Source: Sisyra terminalis
Lineage: Eukaryota; Arthropoda; Insecta; Neuroptera; Sisyridae
Direction of reading: 5' to 3'
Length of the DNA: 64,000 nt
NCBI GenBank assembly: GCA_958496175.1
Contig: OY292275.1
Span: forward strand, 6,324,001 to 6,388,000
Both the position numbers and the translations under genes were made by a program. The notes under the pieces are model-generated. The model made no database searches. It saw only the letters and a program-made list of their open reading frames with translations, and was not told the origin of the DNA. Positions 21,521 to 33,614 of this stretch are shown piece by piece (within the stretch, counting starts at the first letter, position 1; each line of letters opens with the position of its first letter).

Positions 21521-23131
21521 TCGGGAAATTCAACCCCGATTTGTGAAGATAGTTAAGGTAATTTACCCGAACATTGCGTTCTATTATTTTTCTCAGATAA
21601 AGGAATATAATAATATATCTGTCGATTCAAACGAACTAGTATTTTATTTTTCGAGAAACTTTTAAAAATTCCGAAAAGAAATTTGTATAGAAAATGTAAA
21701 AAAATTAAAAAATTATCCCTTTTCTAAAAATATTAAATAATCCTTCGTCAACGATTATAATGACGAAATTACGCTAAATGTACGAAAGGTTTTCTAGAAC
21801 TTTCCGGGATCAGAAAAATAGTTGAAAATTGCTGTTGGAAAGTTTGTAATGACCTTAATATTTTTATGCAAAAATTACAAATTGAAATCAACGTATTTCT
21901 ACGGTTGAGATATGAATTATATTCCAAATTTAATGTAAAAAGACATCAACCAACCTCTTCTTTCCACTTTTAAAAGACAATTAGAAATTTTAAATTTAAA
22001 TGGGACCAACTTATGGAATGAGACCAACACTATGGAAAATGTCGGCTTATTATACTTATGTACAAAAAAATATACGAGTCGAACAAATAATGCTTTTCTA
22101 TTTGACTGTTAAAAATTTAAAACTCGTTTAAAAATTAAATTAAGCTCCGATTTTCCCGAAAAATTCTCTAAAGGGGCACCATAAGCGACATTAAGTCTTT
22201 ACACACGGGCGACTGACACTAGGGGTTACAATCCCGTGGAATTTTTGCTGGATTGACTTCGTAACAGCAGGATCCTGCAGGATCCCGTAGAGCCTAAAAT
22301 TGAGCTGGATCCCGCTGGATCGCGGGATTCCACTTTGCTGAATTGCAATCCTTAACTGACATCTTAGGATCGGTCCTGTCCGTTAATAATATAAAAGAGT
22401 CATCCACATATCTTCCGTAATATATTATTTTATCCCCTGTAAATATAATAATGCATAATGCATTTCTTTATGAAGGGATTTATAAAAGTGTGGCCTAGTA
22501 ATCTTGATAAAGAAGAACCCATGGCAAAGCCATCCTTCTGGTGATAGAATAAAATATGATTGAAAAGGAAAAAGTTTTATCTTAAATTAATATTTAATCA
22601 ACTTTCTAGACCCAATAAAAATGAAAAGTTATCATACAATATATATTACAGGAAACCTCAACCAAAATACCACCTGACGATGACAACTAGCCGCTATTGA
22701 ATCACACAATATAAACAATAACTCATCAAAATAAATAAATTGTGATTGGGAAATAATAAAACATTAATCAAAGTTAAAATATAATTTCTTATATTGTTCC
22801 TTACCTAAAAAATATGACAACAAACTTTTAATGGATTAGGACCGGATAAATTTTTTGGTCTACAGCAAAAGCCATTCTGGTAGGTAGATCTTAATATAGG
22901 CCTTTTCCTTATTTATTTTTTTAAACTTATAGGTATACTTGTTTTTTATAAAACTTCTTGTTTATCCAAAAATTTAGGTTTCAACATTCTAGCACGCACG
23001 TATTTAACATTCGAGAATCTTAATGAGCTTAAAAAAAAACTTTAATTAAGAAATTCAATTTTAAAACTATTTTCCGACTGTTTTTTTAATCAATATTCTT
23101 TTTTCCCTCTTTTTTTTTTTTTTTGTTCTAG
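21521..23131. other. No gene recognised; GGATCC-rich patch at 22,220-22,355
   Basis: Between 22,220 and 22,355 short words such as 'aggatcctgcaggatcccg' and 'gctggatcccgctggatcg' recur, flanked by 'gttacaatccc' and 'attgcaatcc'. Near 22,664 'cctgacgatgacaact' resembles the first half of the hammerhead-like motif but no GAAA partner follows. Otherwise AT-rich non-coding DNA. Confidence 0.4.
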
Positions 23132-23212
23132 TTGCAATCAGAAATTGAAACATTAGCAACGCTGTTAAAAATCGTGGAGGCAAAGATTAAACGATTTGAT
23201 AAAATTTTCTGA
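23132..23212 (+). CDS. Possible terminal exon encoding a short coiled coil
   Basis: A long pyrimidine tract ending 'ttttgttctag' (to 23,131) is followed by 26 codons, starting LQSEIETLATLLKIVEAKIK, and then a TGA stop at 23,210-23,212. The spacing of I, L, L, V, I and F fits an amphipathic helix or coiled coil, and base composition is less AT-biased than the flanks. It looks like a last exon on the plus strand, but I can identify neither the upstream exons nor the gene. A chance acceptor plus a short open frame is the alternative. Confidence 0.3.
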   Translation: MQSEIETLATLLKIVEAKIKRFDKIF

Positions 23213-24365
23213 CATTCCGTGAAGCATTTCGTGATATCTTCTTTTTCCTCGCGCAATATTGTAAGTACTTACGTAAGTACAAAGTGAACAGAGTGGAGAG
23301 AAACTTTTATTTCAATCTGTTGGAATTTCCTTCGACACTTACAGAAAACAGTTAAAGCATCCTTCAATCAAGAGTCGCCTCATAAAAGATTATAAAGCCC
23401 CATCTGGTTTTTATCGTTTTGCAAGCTTCTTAAACTTTTGTAAATCGCCCACCGCCCCATTTGAAATCTTTAAAACACTTACGCCATAAAAGTACAATTG
23501 CAACACGTTTGACACACTTAAGCTTCTAACATTCCCGCTTTTTCAAATCACACCAGACAAACGTATTGGCTTTGCTTAACTTATCGAACGTTTATAAATT
23601 TAACGAAATTATAAATATTCGGAGTGCTGATAAAATATGCATCCGCATTTCGGTGCAGTCCGCTTGCAATATTTGCACACAGCAAATCACTGCTGTAGTG
23701 GCTGTAGCAGTGCTTCTGATAACAAATTTACGATCCGTGTGCTATTGATTTTTTTCGAGGTGCACCTCGTTAAAACTTTTCCAACTGCAAACGTCATAAA
23801 AGCTCGGCAAGTTTCAACGACGTTTATTTAAAATTAACAAAGAAAATCGTAGGCAATTTTAAATAGTTAATGTTCTGTTGAAAGTTCCACAATGGCCATA
23901 GGAAGACAGCACACTATTCATAATTCAAACTCAAATTCAGCACAAATACTACAGAAGTGTGTTGGTCTTAAGCCTCTTTGCAGAACAATCGTTTCATTAA
24001 CAGGAGCAACGCTTGTTATGGAGCGCTTAATGACTCATTTCTCCTGTATTATTGTTGAAATTATATTTGAGAATATTATTATATCTCGACGCTTTTTCGG
24101 GGAATAAATTAACTCGAGTGGATGCTATTATGTTGCGAAACAATTACAAGCATACATTTGTAGTTAAATAGTAGACTTCTGGATATAAGTAATTGCAAGT
24201 ACCAAGCCATGTTTGGTTCGAAGTGAATCTTTTACCGTAAACAAGTTGACGCCAAATATTTTTTTTTAAAAAACCGAAGGCCAAAAAATTGCTCATGAAT
24301 TGCTCTTTCGAAATACACAATTGCTCCACTGCTATCATTAATCATTAATTAAATAATTAATTAAA
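23213..24365. other. No gene recognised; comparatively GC-richer unique DNA
   Basis: If 23,132-23,212 is an exon this would hold its 3' UTR. Short frames at 23,566-24,107 have no recognisable family. No repeat copies were noticed, which is unusual in this window. Confidence 0.35.
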
Positions 24366-24769
24366 CCTAGTACAAAGAAGTAAGGGTCTCAATGTTGCAC
24401 TTTTTCGCTTGTTGAACAGGTACAGCGGCTTAAGTGCGAAAAATAAACTAATTATTTATAAAGTACTTATTAGGCCAATGTTAACCTATGCAGGAATAAG
24501 TTGGAGCTTCATAAGTAACAGTAATTTTAACAAACTGCAAATAGTGCAAAATAAACTTTTGAGGTTTGCTTTGAATGCACCAAGGTACACGTGGATCCAG
24601 GAACTTCCATGACAGAAGCGAATTACCGCTGGTAAAAGAATATTTAAAAGAAGTTTTCTTAAATTTTTTTAAGAAATGCGAAGAAAACGAAAATGTAGCA
24701 ATCAGAAATATTGAGGCTTACGATCAGAATATAGTGACAAAGCACAAAAGAATAAGATATATTTTATAA
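24366..24769 (+). pseudogene. Jockey-type reverse transcriptase, C-terminal relic
   Basis: The frame from 24,366 gives 'LFRLLNRYSGLSAKNKLIIY' followed by 'KVLIRPMLTYAGISW', 'LQIVQNKLLRFALNAPRY', the conserved C-terminal block of jockey-clade LINE reverse transcriptases. A frameshift near 24,600 moves the continuation ('RNFHDRSELPLVKEYL' and on to 'KHKRIRYIL') to another frame, ending at 24,769. The catalytic part is absent. 3' UTR-like sequence follows to about 25,000. It resembles the 44,325-44,945 relic most closely, including the 'KHKRIR' ending. Confidence 0.85.
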
Positions 24770-25140
24770 TAACTAGTATATTATTGTATTATTTTCTTTT
24801 TTTTATTGAAACCTTGTTGGGTTTTTTAGGTCGTTTTTCCCAACATAAGAAACAGAGAATTTTTTATTTTTAGTTTTCACATATAATTTTATTTTGTAAG
24901 AGGGAAAGAGCAACTGCTCTAGCACTCAAGCTTATAATTTTTGTAAATAATAAATTGTACGGTTAATGGACCAATAAAGAATTTTATATATAATTAAATA
25001 ATCGTAATTAAAAAATCAAAATTTAATTCCCGATTATCTCTAATTATATGGACTTATTTTTATTGTAATTGGTGCCAAAAAATTGCTCATCATTCTTTCT
25101 CTTTTATCCTTTTTTTTATTTTATAGTTAAGCCAACAATA

Positions 25141-25486
25141 TTGTCCTCGAAATGGACTTAGGCCAATTTCAAAATAAACTGCTTAGTTATTGCATTTTAT
25201 TTCTTGAAGATGATTACTTAGCCAGGGTAAAATTAGATAAGGGGTGCAAAGATATTGAAAGTTTAGGATATCCAAATTTTTCAACACAAATTTCTTGAAT
25301 TTCCATTACAAAATTCGCTTTTTTCTCTAAACTTATTAAAAGAAAACTTCTTGACTAACATTGATCAATTTTGTGAAAAATATAGTGAAATAAAATCAAA
25401 CACAAACTTGTTATTTCTCTTATGTAAAGCTCTCTTATTAAGCTGATAATATTCAATCTACAGATTGTTTAAACAATATCGTTATA
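25141..25486 (+). repeat. Dispersed repeat family R3, copy 2
   Basis: Same unit as 18,107-18,457, in the same orientation, from 'tgtcctcgaaatgg' to 'ttaaacaatatcgttat'. Differences are scattered substitutions and a few short deletions. No coding content. Confidence 0.75.
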
Positions 25487-28400
25487 GCGTAGCAATCTTA
25501 TTGTATAAGATTACACTTTATGCAAACTTTACCATAATAGTGCCAAATAATTTTTATAGTAACGATTGAATTCAATTAATAGAAAATTATATTAATAGAT
25601 TTTCACGTAAAAAAAACGGTTTTTAATTTTTTTCAATATGGCGTACCGTTTTTTAAAATTTAAATGACTCATAACTTTAAAGGAAATTGAATGGGGAATC
25701 CGAAAAAAATAGTTTCGTAATTGCACCAAAATTGTATCATGGTTAAAAATTAAAATTAAAAGAAAAGGTTCTCTTTTTTCGTGGATCTTATAAGTCGATA
25801 AAGCTCTATTTTTTTTTTATAGAAGCTACCATCAGCCCCTATAACATATCCCAAATTCAAATGAAACGATTCACAAGTTTCTGAGACAAAAAATTTTTCC
25901 TGATTGCCAGATTTTCCGATTTTTGAAGAAACGGTAATACATAGGGATCTGAAACTTGCCGAAATAATGTATCTTAATAGTACCAACATACCCTGAAATT
26001 ATAAACCAAATACCTTTCTGGGGCCGATTCACTATACTTATCGTCCTATATCCTTTAATGTAAAATCCTTGTACCATGCGGCCTTAATACAGGTAAATCT
26101 TGGTTCTTGAAGTGATAAGCGCCCAACACTTAACGACAGATGATACAATTTTAGATTGCAGAGGCTGAATTGATTTTTTTTCTGAACTCTTCTATCCCCA
26201 ATCAATTTAAGGCAATTTACTTGCGTTACTTGCGTATCAAAAGAATTTGGTAAGAAGATTATTTGCGTTTGGCACTCAATACCCTGATAAACAAATGGTT
26301 TTCTTTCGATATATTTATACAAGAATATGTGTATATGTAAGCCAAACACGAAAAAGGTGGAGAATACAAAACGTGGAATATCACTTCAGATAAGATAAGA
26401 GAATGAATGTGTGTGGTTGTTTAGCTGGTTGATAAAAGGGTTGTTAGGGGGTGGAGGAGTGCCGCGTCGTATAATGCCTAGGTCGGGATCGGATCAGCTT
26501 GCCAACAATGGGGCAATAATGTAACATATATCCACACACATCGCAACCAAATTCCGATTTTCTTTTTCGACAAAGGTAGGAAATATTCAGGACACAAATT
26601 CGTGGCGACGCGACGTATTTAGAGAAAGATTTGTATGAGTGTGCGGTCGGTATTATTGTCCTTGCTTTATCTACCTTTATTACGTTATCCTTCGTGCAAT
26701 TTAGGAAAATAGAAAAAGTTCAAGTACAATAAATAGTTTTGTGACGGTTTTGCTTCCCACTGTTGTTTCGGAAAAGATTTTGAGCTTAACTTTTATGTTA
26801 TCACCCGAATTTTTTTACAGCGGTTACTACCAGGACACCCGGGTATCCGACTCGAATGTAGATATATAGTCTTACACGATTTTCAATTGTAAATGGTACC
26901 TTTAAACTATATACAAATGCTAATGGATACATTAAGAAATTTATTTTTAACCCCTTGGAATCGGCAACTTAATACTACGTTGACAACATTTATGTCAGAA
27001 ATCATTATCCGCATTGCAATATAATCTATAATATCTGTTACCACTTTCCCCCTACTAAAGATATTGCCCACATATCAAAGTCATGATTTATTCAACAGTA
27101 GACAATACTCAATTTTTTTTTTTAATTTTTAATCGAAAAAGGACGTTATAGAAGTGAGGAATAACTAATTTTTAGTTCTGGAAAAAATATATTTGGGCAG
27201 AAAAAACAAGTTTTAAAGTTAATGAGCAAAAGAGAGTCCGAAAACGATGGTTGCACTTATGGATCTTCTGTGACGTAACAATCCATTTATTGCAACCCAA
27301 ATATAAAAGGATCATAAAGGCAGCTGTCAAAAAAATAATAACTAACCCAATTTTTTAAATATTACGCCACGGAAAACATTCTTATATCCAAGAAATGATA
27401 TCTATACGTAATATAATATATACATATTAACATATTAACATATATATAACTTTATATACTATATGTTAACTATATATATGTAAATTTAAAACATATACAT
27501 AAATTTATGTTTAATATGTATAACATATAATAATAATATATATAATTCTTAATTTTTTTTCTATAGAATAAACGTTAATTGTGTTTAGTGTATGTCAAAA
27601 CTAAGCCTTTCATTAATCATTTCAGTACTAAGTCTTTTAATAGAAGTAATAACAGCTATAGACAATAGACAATAGATTTAAAAAATATTTACTTTGCTGG
27701 AAAATGAGGAAAACTATTTTTATTGCTTTAGAAAACATATGTCAATGTGTATGGTTTATAATAAGTTTTTAAAAAAAACTTTATTTTCGTAATAAATTAA
27801 ATTATACCTGCAATTTTATGAAAAGAAAGTTAATCATTTTCCGATAGTTCAAGAATGTTAATTAAAAAGAAAAGTATAGAAAAAACCATAGAATGATAAC
27901 ATTGAAGAATGGTCTCCAGGTAAGTATTATATTTGGACACTTTTTGGAGGATATTTTGGTACCAATATATACAACTTTAATACTGCAAGCTTCAGCTTTC
28001 TATGCCGTTTTATTTGCGCATAAATCGAAAAAATTATAAATCATATTAATATTTTTTTCCCAACAATTAGTGAACCAATTTGACTAAAATTTGGACACAT
28101 CATAAAGATATAAAAAAAAACTATACTCAAAAGAAATAACAACATTTAATCTTCATTTCACAGATGATTTCTTTGCTTGACTACTCAGATGGCTAATGCC
28201 AAAATGATTTCTAAAGGGTAAATTAACATAATTTTTCTTTGAAAGTTTACGACTTGTAATAAATTATACCTGGTCTCACTTAATTTCAAATGGTTTCAAT
28301 CATAAGCATGTAAACAATTAAAACATCCATACTATTTATGTTTTCCATAGGAAAAATACATTTTCCATAGGAAAACGTCCGCGAAATTGTTAAATTTCTG

Positions 28401-28540
28401 TACTCTGACGTCATTTTAATGTCTGGCCAATAGGATTTTATATTAGACATTTTGAATTTAATAACTTTTTTATATTTTTAAAGTTAAAAATTAACAGTTA
28501 CATTAAGTTTTGGTATTAGATTAAAACAGTGATTCACAAC
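25487..28540. other. No gene recognised; AT-dinucleotide patch at 27,401-27,545
   Basis: Three overlapping minus-strand frames at 25,756-26,349 (68-103 codons) are in different frames with no recognisable family and I do not accept them as genes. Sequence near 26,400-26,700 is less AT-rich ('ggggtggaggagtgccgcg'). A low-complexity run of 'atata', 'catatta' and 'tatgtta' words fills 27,401-27,545. Confidence 0.4.
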
Positions 28541-28909
28541 GGAGGCGCTTTAGGAAATTGTTTGAAAAGATTTTATGCACTACTCGATACAATTGTGCAA
28601 TTTTTGAACAATGAAAACATATGCATTGAAATAAAATCACTACAAAATGATATGGCTGTTTTTTATATTTATTAATTTATTTTATATTTTGTTATTATGG
28701 CATCGAATATAATCCAAAAGATGAATAAAAATCTTCTGAAACATCAAGGAGACAATATTAGCCTTATTAAAACCAAAGGAATTGTACTGAACTTTATCAA
28801 TAAAGTCAAATTATATAAAAATAACCTTCGTCGGCGAAAATACTATCAGTTTTCTTCTTTACAACAATTAAAGGAAGATATCCTCAAGGATTCGGATGAA
28901 CAATTATAA
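28541..28909 (+). pseudogene. hAT-superfamily transposase relic (GTF2IRD2 / ZBED5-like)
   Basis: One frame reads 'GNCLKRFYALLDTIVQFL', an in-frame TAA near 28,673, then an ATG at 28,697 followed by 'IIQKMNKNLLKHQGDNISLI' and 'NFINKVKLYKNNLRRRKYYQ'. In hAT-type proteins such as ZBED5, FAM200 and GTF2IRD2 a similar 'RLFEL..., LN..LQGK....., F..KL.LW' block lies in the middle of the catalytic domain. Here about 120 codons of that block survive, ending at a TAA at 28,907. The zinc finger and catalytic residues are absent. The family assignment rests on motif order recalled from memory. Confidence 0.45.
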
Positions 28910-29299
28910 GGGGGCTAGATATACTGGTTTAAAACACTTTTGAAACAATTTATTTTTTTTAAAACATGAACAATTAGTTATTTAAATTAGTCAATTAGAA
29001 GAATGTTTTCCCAAATTATTTTTCCTATAATATAAACTAAATATTTTTTCTTTAATAAGTGGAACATCATTCAAGTGTACCTAACAACTAAATTACATTA
29101 AAATTTATTCAGCGATTCTTAAGTTAAAAAAAGACAAACAAAAACATTCGGAATAATCGTCCAACTATATAAAATCGATGTAAATTTTATTGATCACAAT
29201 CGAATTCCCAAGCACTACCGATAACTTCGTAAAATTTGTTGAATAAAATAATTTAACCAAATGAAAACATAAAACAACTAAAAATATAAATGAAAATCC
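28910..29299. other. No gene recognised
   Basis: AT-rich sequence separating the hAT relic from the promoter-like module. I looked here for the left end of an LTR (TG after a repeat of the 'tcata' that follows 29,816) and found none. Confidence 0.4.
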
Positions 29300-29816
29300 C
29301 TAAGAAATTGTTTAGTTATTTTATTATCGACTTTTAATTCAATCTGGGCTATTTATACTGAAACAGAAAGGGACAAAGTCTGTCTCTCTTTCTTTGTCCC
29401 ATGCCGGCACGCGATTGGCTGAGTGACTTCTTTCTCTCTCCCACCAATGCGAATGCACATATAGATTGTTCTAGAAACCTCTAGTAAGTGATGGAACATT
29501 AACGAACAATGGAGTACATTCTAGAATGTTGGGTTGCGGGTATATAAGGTGCTCAGTTCAAACCAACAGGACAGTTCTGTATCGAAATTCAGTTTGAATT
29601 TCCATTACAACAAAGCGATTTTTATTATGATTTCGATTGAAAAGTGATTATTGTCATTTAAGTTATTGTTTTGACAAGTGAAATTGTGTAATAAAAAGTG
29701 TATACAAGTGTAATAAAAAAAGTGATTGTTAAGTGAGAAAGTGATAATTTATTTCCAAAAGAAATTAAAGAACGAATAAACGCCATCTCAATACAGTTTT
29801 GAGACGTCACGTTACA
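29300..29816 (+). mobile_element. Promoter-terminator module, possible solo LTR
   Basis: In order: heat-shock-element-like sites (29,469-29,476 and 29,519-29,530), a TATA box (29,541-29,547), an initiator-like ACAGTT about 30 bases on, an A-rich leader with repeated 'aagtga' words, a polyadenylation signal AATAAA at 29,775-29,780, and an end in 'cacgttaca' (to 29,816). A TATA box and an AATAAA about 235 bases apart with no open frame between fit the R-U5 layout of a retrotransposon LTR ending in CA. I cannot define the 5' TG boundary or a target duplication. A heat-shock-type gene promoter cut off by a later insertion is the alternative. Confidence 0.4.
29469..29547 (+). promoter_or_regulatory. 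Heat-shock-element-like sites and TATA box
   Basis: Two TTCTAGAA blocks (29,469-29,476 and 29,519-29,526), the second extended as 'acattctagaatgttggg', match the inverted nGAAn/nTTCn pentamers bound by heat-shock factor. A TATATAAGG box follows 14 bases after the second, and a transcription start would fall near 29,570. This is the arrangement of hsp70-type promoters. It is seen in sequence only; no coding region of a chaperone follows. Confidence 0.5.
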
Positions 29817-30530
29817 TCATATATATAAATTGGCTATCTTGCCGTGCGTCCGTGCAGAATGGCCTATGCGCATGCGATCTGTTATCCCTACTTACGCATT
29901 CAAAACGTTGGTAGGGGGTACTCACTCACTTATGTAATTATTTGTGAATACGTATTTCGGAATTTCAGAATGAAAATTTTCATTCAACGCTAAAAAGCTA
30001 TTCGATTTCGCACATTTGGACGTTGTACATACAAAATTATTGGAAATAGGTGGAAATAGTGGAAGTAAATTCGAACATTTTATTTATTTCCAATAACAAT
30101 AGTTGGTTTTCAAATTGTTCTAAATACCGAAGAAAAGTAAATATGGAAGATTTTATATTTTGATTGATAATGAAATATATGACAAAAAATTGCTCCCTTA
30201 ATATTTTTCAGTAGAATAAATAATTGCTCCAGATCACAATCATTGGTTCATAGAAATTAGATTTTAAAAAGTTTGATTGTTGAAAAAAAAAAAAATTAAA
30301 ATCGCCAATTTGGTATAAGGACTACATAAGTACTAAAATTTCATACTAATTTAGTGAAATGACGTTATTAAATGTTGTTATTAAAATGATATAAAAAAAA
30401 ACTTATATATTTTATTTCTTAATATAATTTTAGATAAACTTTTTTTTTGTATTAACAACACTTTGATTGTTAAATTTAAAATTTCGATTTTTGATCAACT
30501 CTACATTATCTCATATTAAACATTTTAATG
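29817..30530 (+). repeat. Dispersed repeat family R4, copy 1
   Basis: From about 29,930 the sequence 'gaatacgtatttc', 'cacatttggacgttgtacat', 'caataacaatagttggtttt', 'ggaagattttatattttgat' and 'tcacaatcattggtt' matches 40,440-42,050 in order. It also supplies the uninterrupted site ('ctacataagtact', about 30,324) for the foldback insertion at 41,233. The part before 29,930 ('tggctatcttgccgtgcgtc') looks like the start of another element. Non-coding. Confidence 0.7.
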
Positions 30531-32613
30531 AGATAAAACCTTTAGTTGCAAATGCAACGGGACTACTAGTACAATAAATAATTGTTCTAACAAAATATCA
30601 TAATGGTGATGTAATCGTATAATTATATGCAAAATTCTTTTGATATTATTGTGAAAAAAATTATCAGGAAATTATGACGAAGTTTATAATTTTATCTATC
30701 TAATACTATATTTTAAGTGTTTATTTTAATAGTAATCACAGTAAAATGAAATGAAGAGCAACAAGAGGATAGAAGAATTGATTAATGTAGTTCGCAGTCC
30801 TTCGCGTTAAAAATGTCTTTTAAATGAAAAAAATAATAATAGTAATAAAACATTAAGAAGTTTAGAGCCAAATTTATCGGGTATAAAGTGATTTATTTTC
30901 ACGAAATATGTAGGAGTGATATGAAAAATAATAATGGGTGCTCAACTCGGTGGTTTTTATTTCAACTAGACACATATAAATTTGATGGTTTCATTAAACC
31001 TGTAGACGTAGCTAGCCGTGGGGTTATATGTGGGGCAAATGTGGGATATTATTTGTGGAATTGTTATATATAGGTAGTCCATTTGTAACGAGGAAAATAA
31101 ATAGACAAAAGTTGTAAGTGCATGTCACGTATTAAAGATAACGAGAACGGTATCAGTGTTGGACGTGTGTTAATGACTGTCATCAACACGTTCGCCTTCC
31201 TCGACTAAACCAATCCACTGCATCAGCTAAACACAAATTGTGTGCATTTTCTACATTGTAGCTCTAATCAAATTATTAAATTGACACCGAACAGCAAATA
31301 TCAACTAAACTATTACATTAATACAGAACATCCAATTTATATCGTACCATAACAAGTGAATATATGTATCCCTTCGCAAGACCTAACCGAGAAAAGCCAT
31401 TGACTCATTTATGGAAATTTGAAACAGTTAAAACCGTTTCAAGCGATTTATTTTATTTTTATCTTCCTACGAAGGACTTATTTCGTCTCATTCAAACTTT
31501 TAATACTTTCAATATGAAGAGAAATAATGGTTTTATCCAAAAAAAAGTTTGCCGAAGCTTTTTTGTTCAGGGAATGATAAAGAAAAGGCGAAAGCTCTTC
31601 AAAATGATATTTTTTAATGGGTGAGATGGTCAACGAAAGTCTAACGCTTTCTTGCCAGTGGGTGGAAAAGAACATTTAAAATTGATTTTATTTTTTTTTT
31701 ATTAATATCGTGCGTGGAATATAAAATTGGAGTCTGTTGAGATTATATTGACTTTTTTTATTTCGATGAGGGTAATTTTTCATAAATCTTACACCGAATA
31801 AAATTGGGTAAATAGTTTGCTTATGTAAATTGAAAGTTTATTTTTTTTGAATGTTTTAGATGCTTTTGAGTTAACGTTATTTTGAATCCTAAGGATTGTT
31901 AAAACGATAGAAGTCAATTTACAGAACGAAAAAGTTTCAAAGTTATCATAGATGTAGAAGAATCTTCCTTTTTAAAACGCAGTATTTTTTTATTTTGCTA
32001 TTTTTATTCGTAATTTGTCTCTATAAAATAAGCGAAACTGCTGGACAGGTATATGTATTGTTTAGATAGCGACTACAGGAAGTAAGCCCGCTTTAATCTC
32101 GATACTTCCCCATTGTTACCAAAAAAAAAAAAAAACACCTAAATAGTTGGAATGGTCCCCAAATAGTTCAATAATTTCGGATATTCTGGTTTAATTCTCC
32201 TAAACTATAGTAATCCCGGAGCTTTGAACAATGAACCATGGCGCATTTCATAGAAGACCCAGTAATTTGGAAATTTCAGAAAGACAATGATTTCAAGATG
32301 TGAAATTCAAAACAGATTTTTTGTAGATTTTTCTGGGAATAATTGCACGCTTTACAATAATAATTTTGATTTATTTTTTTTTTATGAAAATTATCCTCAA
32401 AAAATTTTACAAAAATTCTGGTTTGAACTTCCCAAAATGTGTGCTAAGTTTTAGACTTTTCCCACCAATATCGTTAGTATAAAAAATTAATAAGCAACAA
32501 CTTGGTAAAATACATGCATTTAGCCATTTAAAATTCAAACCTTTACAGGCATCATTAGAAATTTTTTTGTGCTTTCAAACTTAGCATACAAGCCTATATA
32601 CTATATATACTAT
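30531..32613. other. No gene recognised
   Basis: AT-rich DNA. An 86-codon plus frame at 31,364-31,624 and a minus frame over it have no known family. No repeat copies stand out. Confidence 0.4.
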
Positions 32614-32918
32614 AGCCTGGTCCTTAATAGGGATGTTTTTGAATTTCTTTGCTCCCAGGGACTCATATGCTTCCAAATTGATTAAAACAAATCCCTGAAA
32701 ATTTGAGCTCTTAATATTAAATTTAAGATAGTCCGCTTTCCAACTTAAACTTGCTATGAAAATAACGTGGGAAAAATTTAATTTGTTCTTTAGAATTCCA
32801 TAACTCAGCGACAAATAAATCGAAAGTAACTAACCGCGTCATGTTTATTGTAAATTTAACGCTCTACAAAAAGGAGCTCTTATGATTTTTCCCTAAATCT
32901 ATTAGCATCTTTGGCAAT
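32614..32918 (+). repeat. Single arm of the FB2 foldback element
   Basis: From 'tccttaatagggatgttttt' to 'ctaaatctattag', this matches the left arm of 41,233-41,815, sharing 'cctgaaaatttgagc', 'aactcagcgacaaataaatc' and 'acgctctacaaaaa'. The second arm is missing, so this is either a half-deleted palindrome or an insertion of one arm only. Minus-strand open frames here are by-products of the repeat. Confidence 0.75.
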
Positions 32919-33149
32919 TCCAAAAAGTTTAATTTTCCAATGATTTCATCATTTGTAATAGCATTGAACATATGCAATTTTGTGCTTAAATCTAGTACCA
33001 TTTAACATCTTTTCTAGTACCATTTAAACAAAAGCTGCTGCAAAATCACATCGAATGCTTATCAAAGCTAAAGTTGAGCATCTTATTAGGAAATCTCAGT
33101 GTTTCGAGGGGTTTTAAAAATTTTAAATTGCGATATCGATGTGAAGAAC
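32919..33149. other. No gene recognised
   Basis: Short AT-rich stretch between a foldback arm and a mariner relic; it probably holds the decayed 5' part of the latter. Confidence 0.35.
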
Positions 33150-33614
33150 AAAGAACATGGAAGATCACCAAAAGTTTGAAGACATTGAATTGTAAGAGTT
33201 ATTGATTAAGAATGGCAGTTAAGTCAAACGTAAAAACTTGCGACAGTAGATTTGAACCAAGCCTTAGCGCAAAAAATGGCCAGAATATCAAAATAGACAA
33301 TACAAAGTGATCTTACTGGATCGTAATTCCCCTGGCCAAACAGAAAAACAAGTGAATTATATGATTGAGGCATTCAATTTGGAAAACTTTCTCATGCGAA
33401 TTACTCCTCAGACTTTGCTTCTTCAGATTATTGCTTATTTGCGTCGATTGGACAAGCAATTGCTGAGGAACACTTCACATCTTATGAAAATCGACAAAAA
33501 TTACTCAATAATGGTTTTTACTCAAAAGATTAGGCAATATTTTTAACATGGTATTCACAATTGGCAAAAAGATGGCAAAAGTCTATAGTTAATAAAGGGA
33601 ATTATTTGGAATAA
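33150..33614 (+). pseudogene. mariner-family transposase relic 1
   Basis: The first part is a poor remnant of the N-terminal helix-turn-helix region. From 33,303 one frame gives 'YKVILLDRNSPGQTEKQVNY', the block that normally contains the second catalytic Asp (HDNARPH). It then shifts frame near 33,400 to 'SSDFASSDYCLFASIGQ' (the third Asp block, usually SPDLAPSDYHLF), continues 'EEHFTSYENRQKLL' and 'LAKRWQKSIVNKGNYLE' and ends at a TAA at 33,612. At least one stop and one frameshift interrupt it, and the central region is deleted, so it is dead. Confidence 0.8.

Noticed and set aside
22660..22700. Another hammerhead-like start, CTGACGA plus extra T
   Set aside because: No stem partner and no GAAA follow, so the core is incomplete.
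25756..26349. Three overlapping minus-strand frames
   Set aside because: They lie in different frames over the same DNA with no family signature; at most one could be real and nothing supports any.
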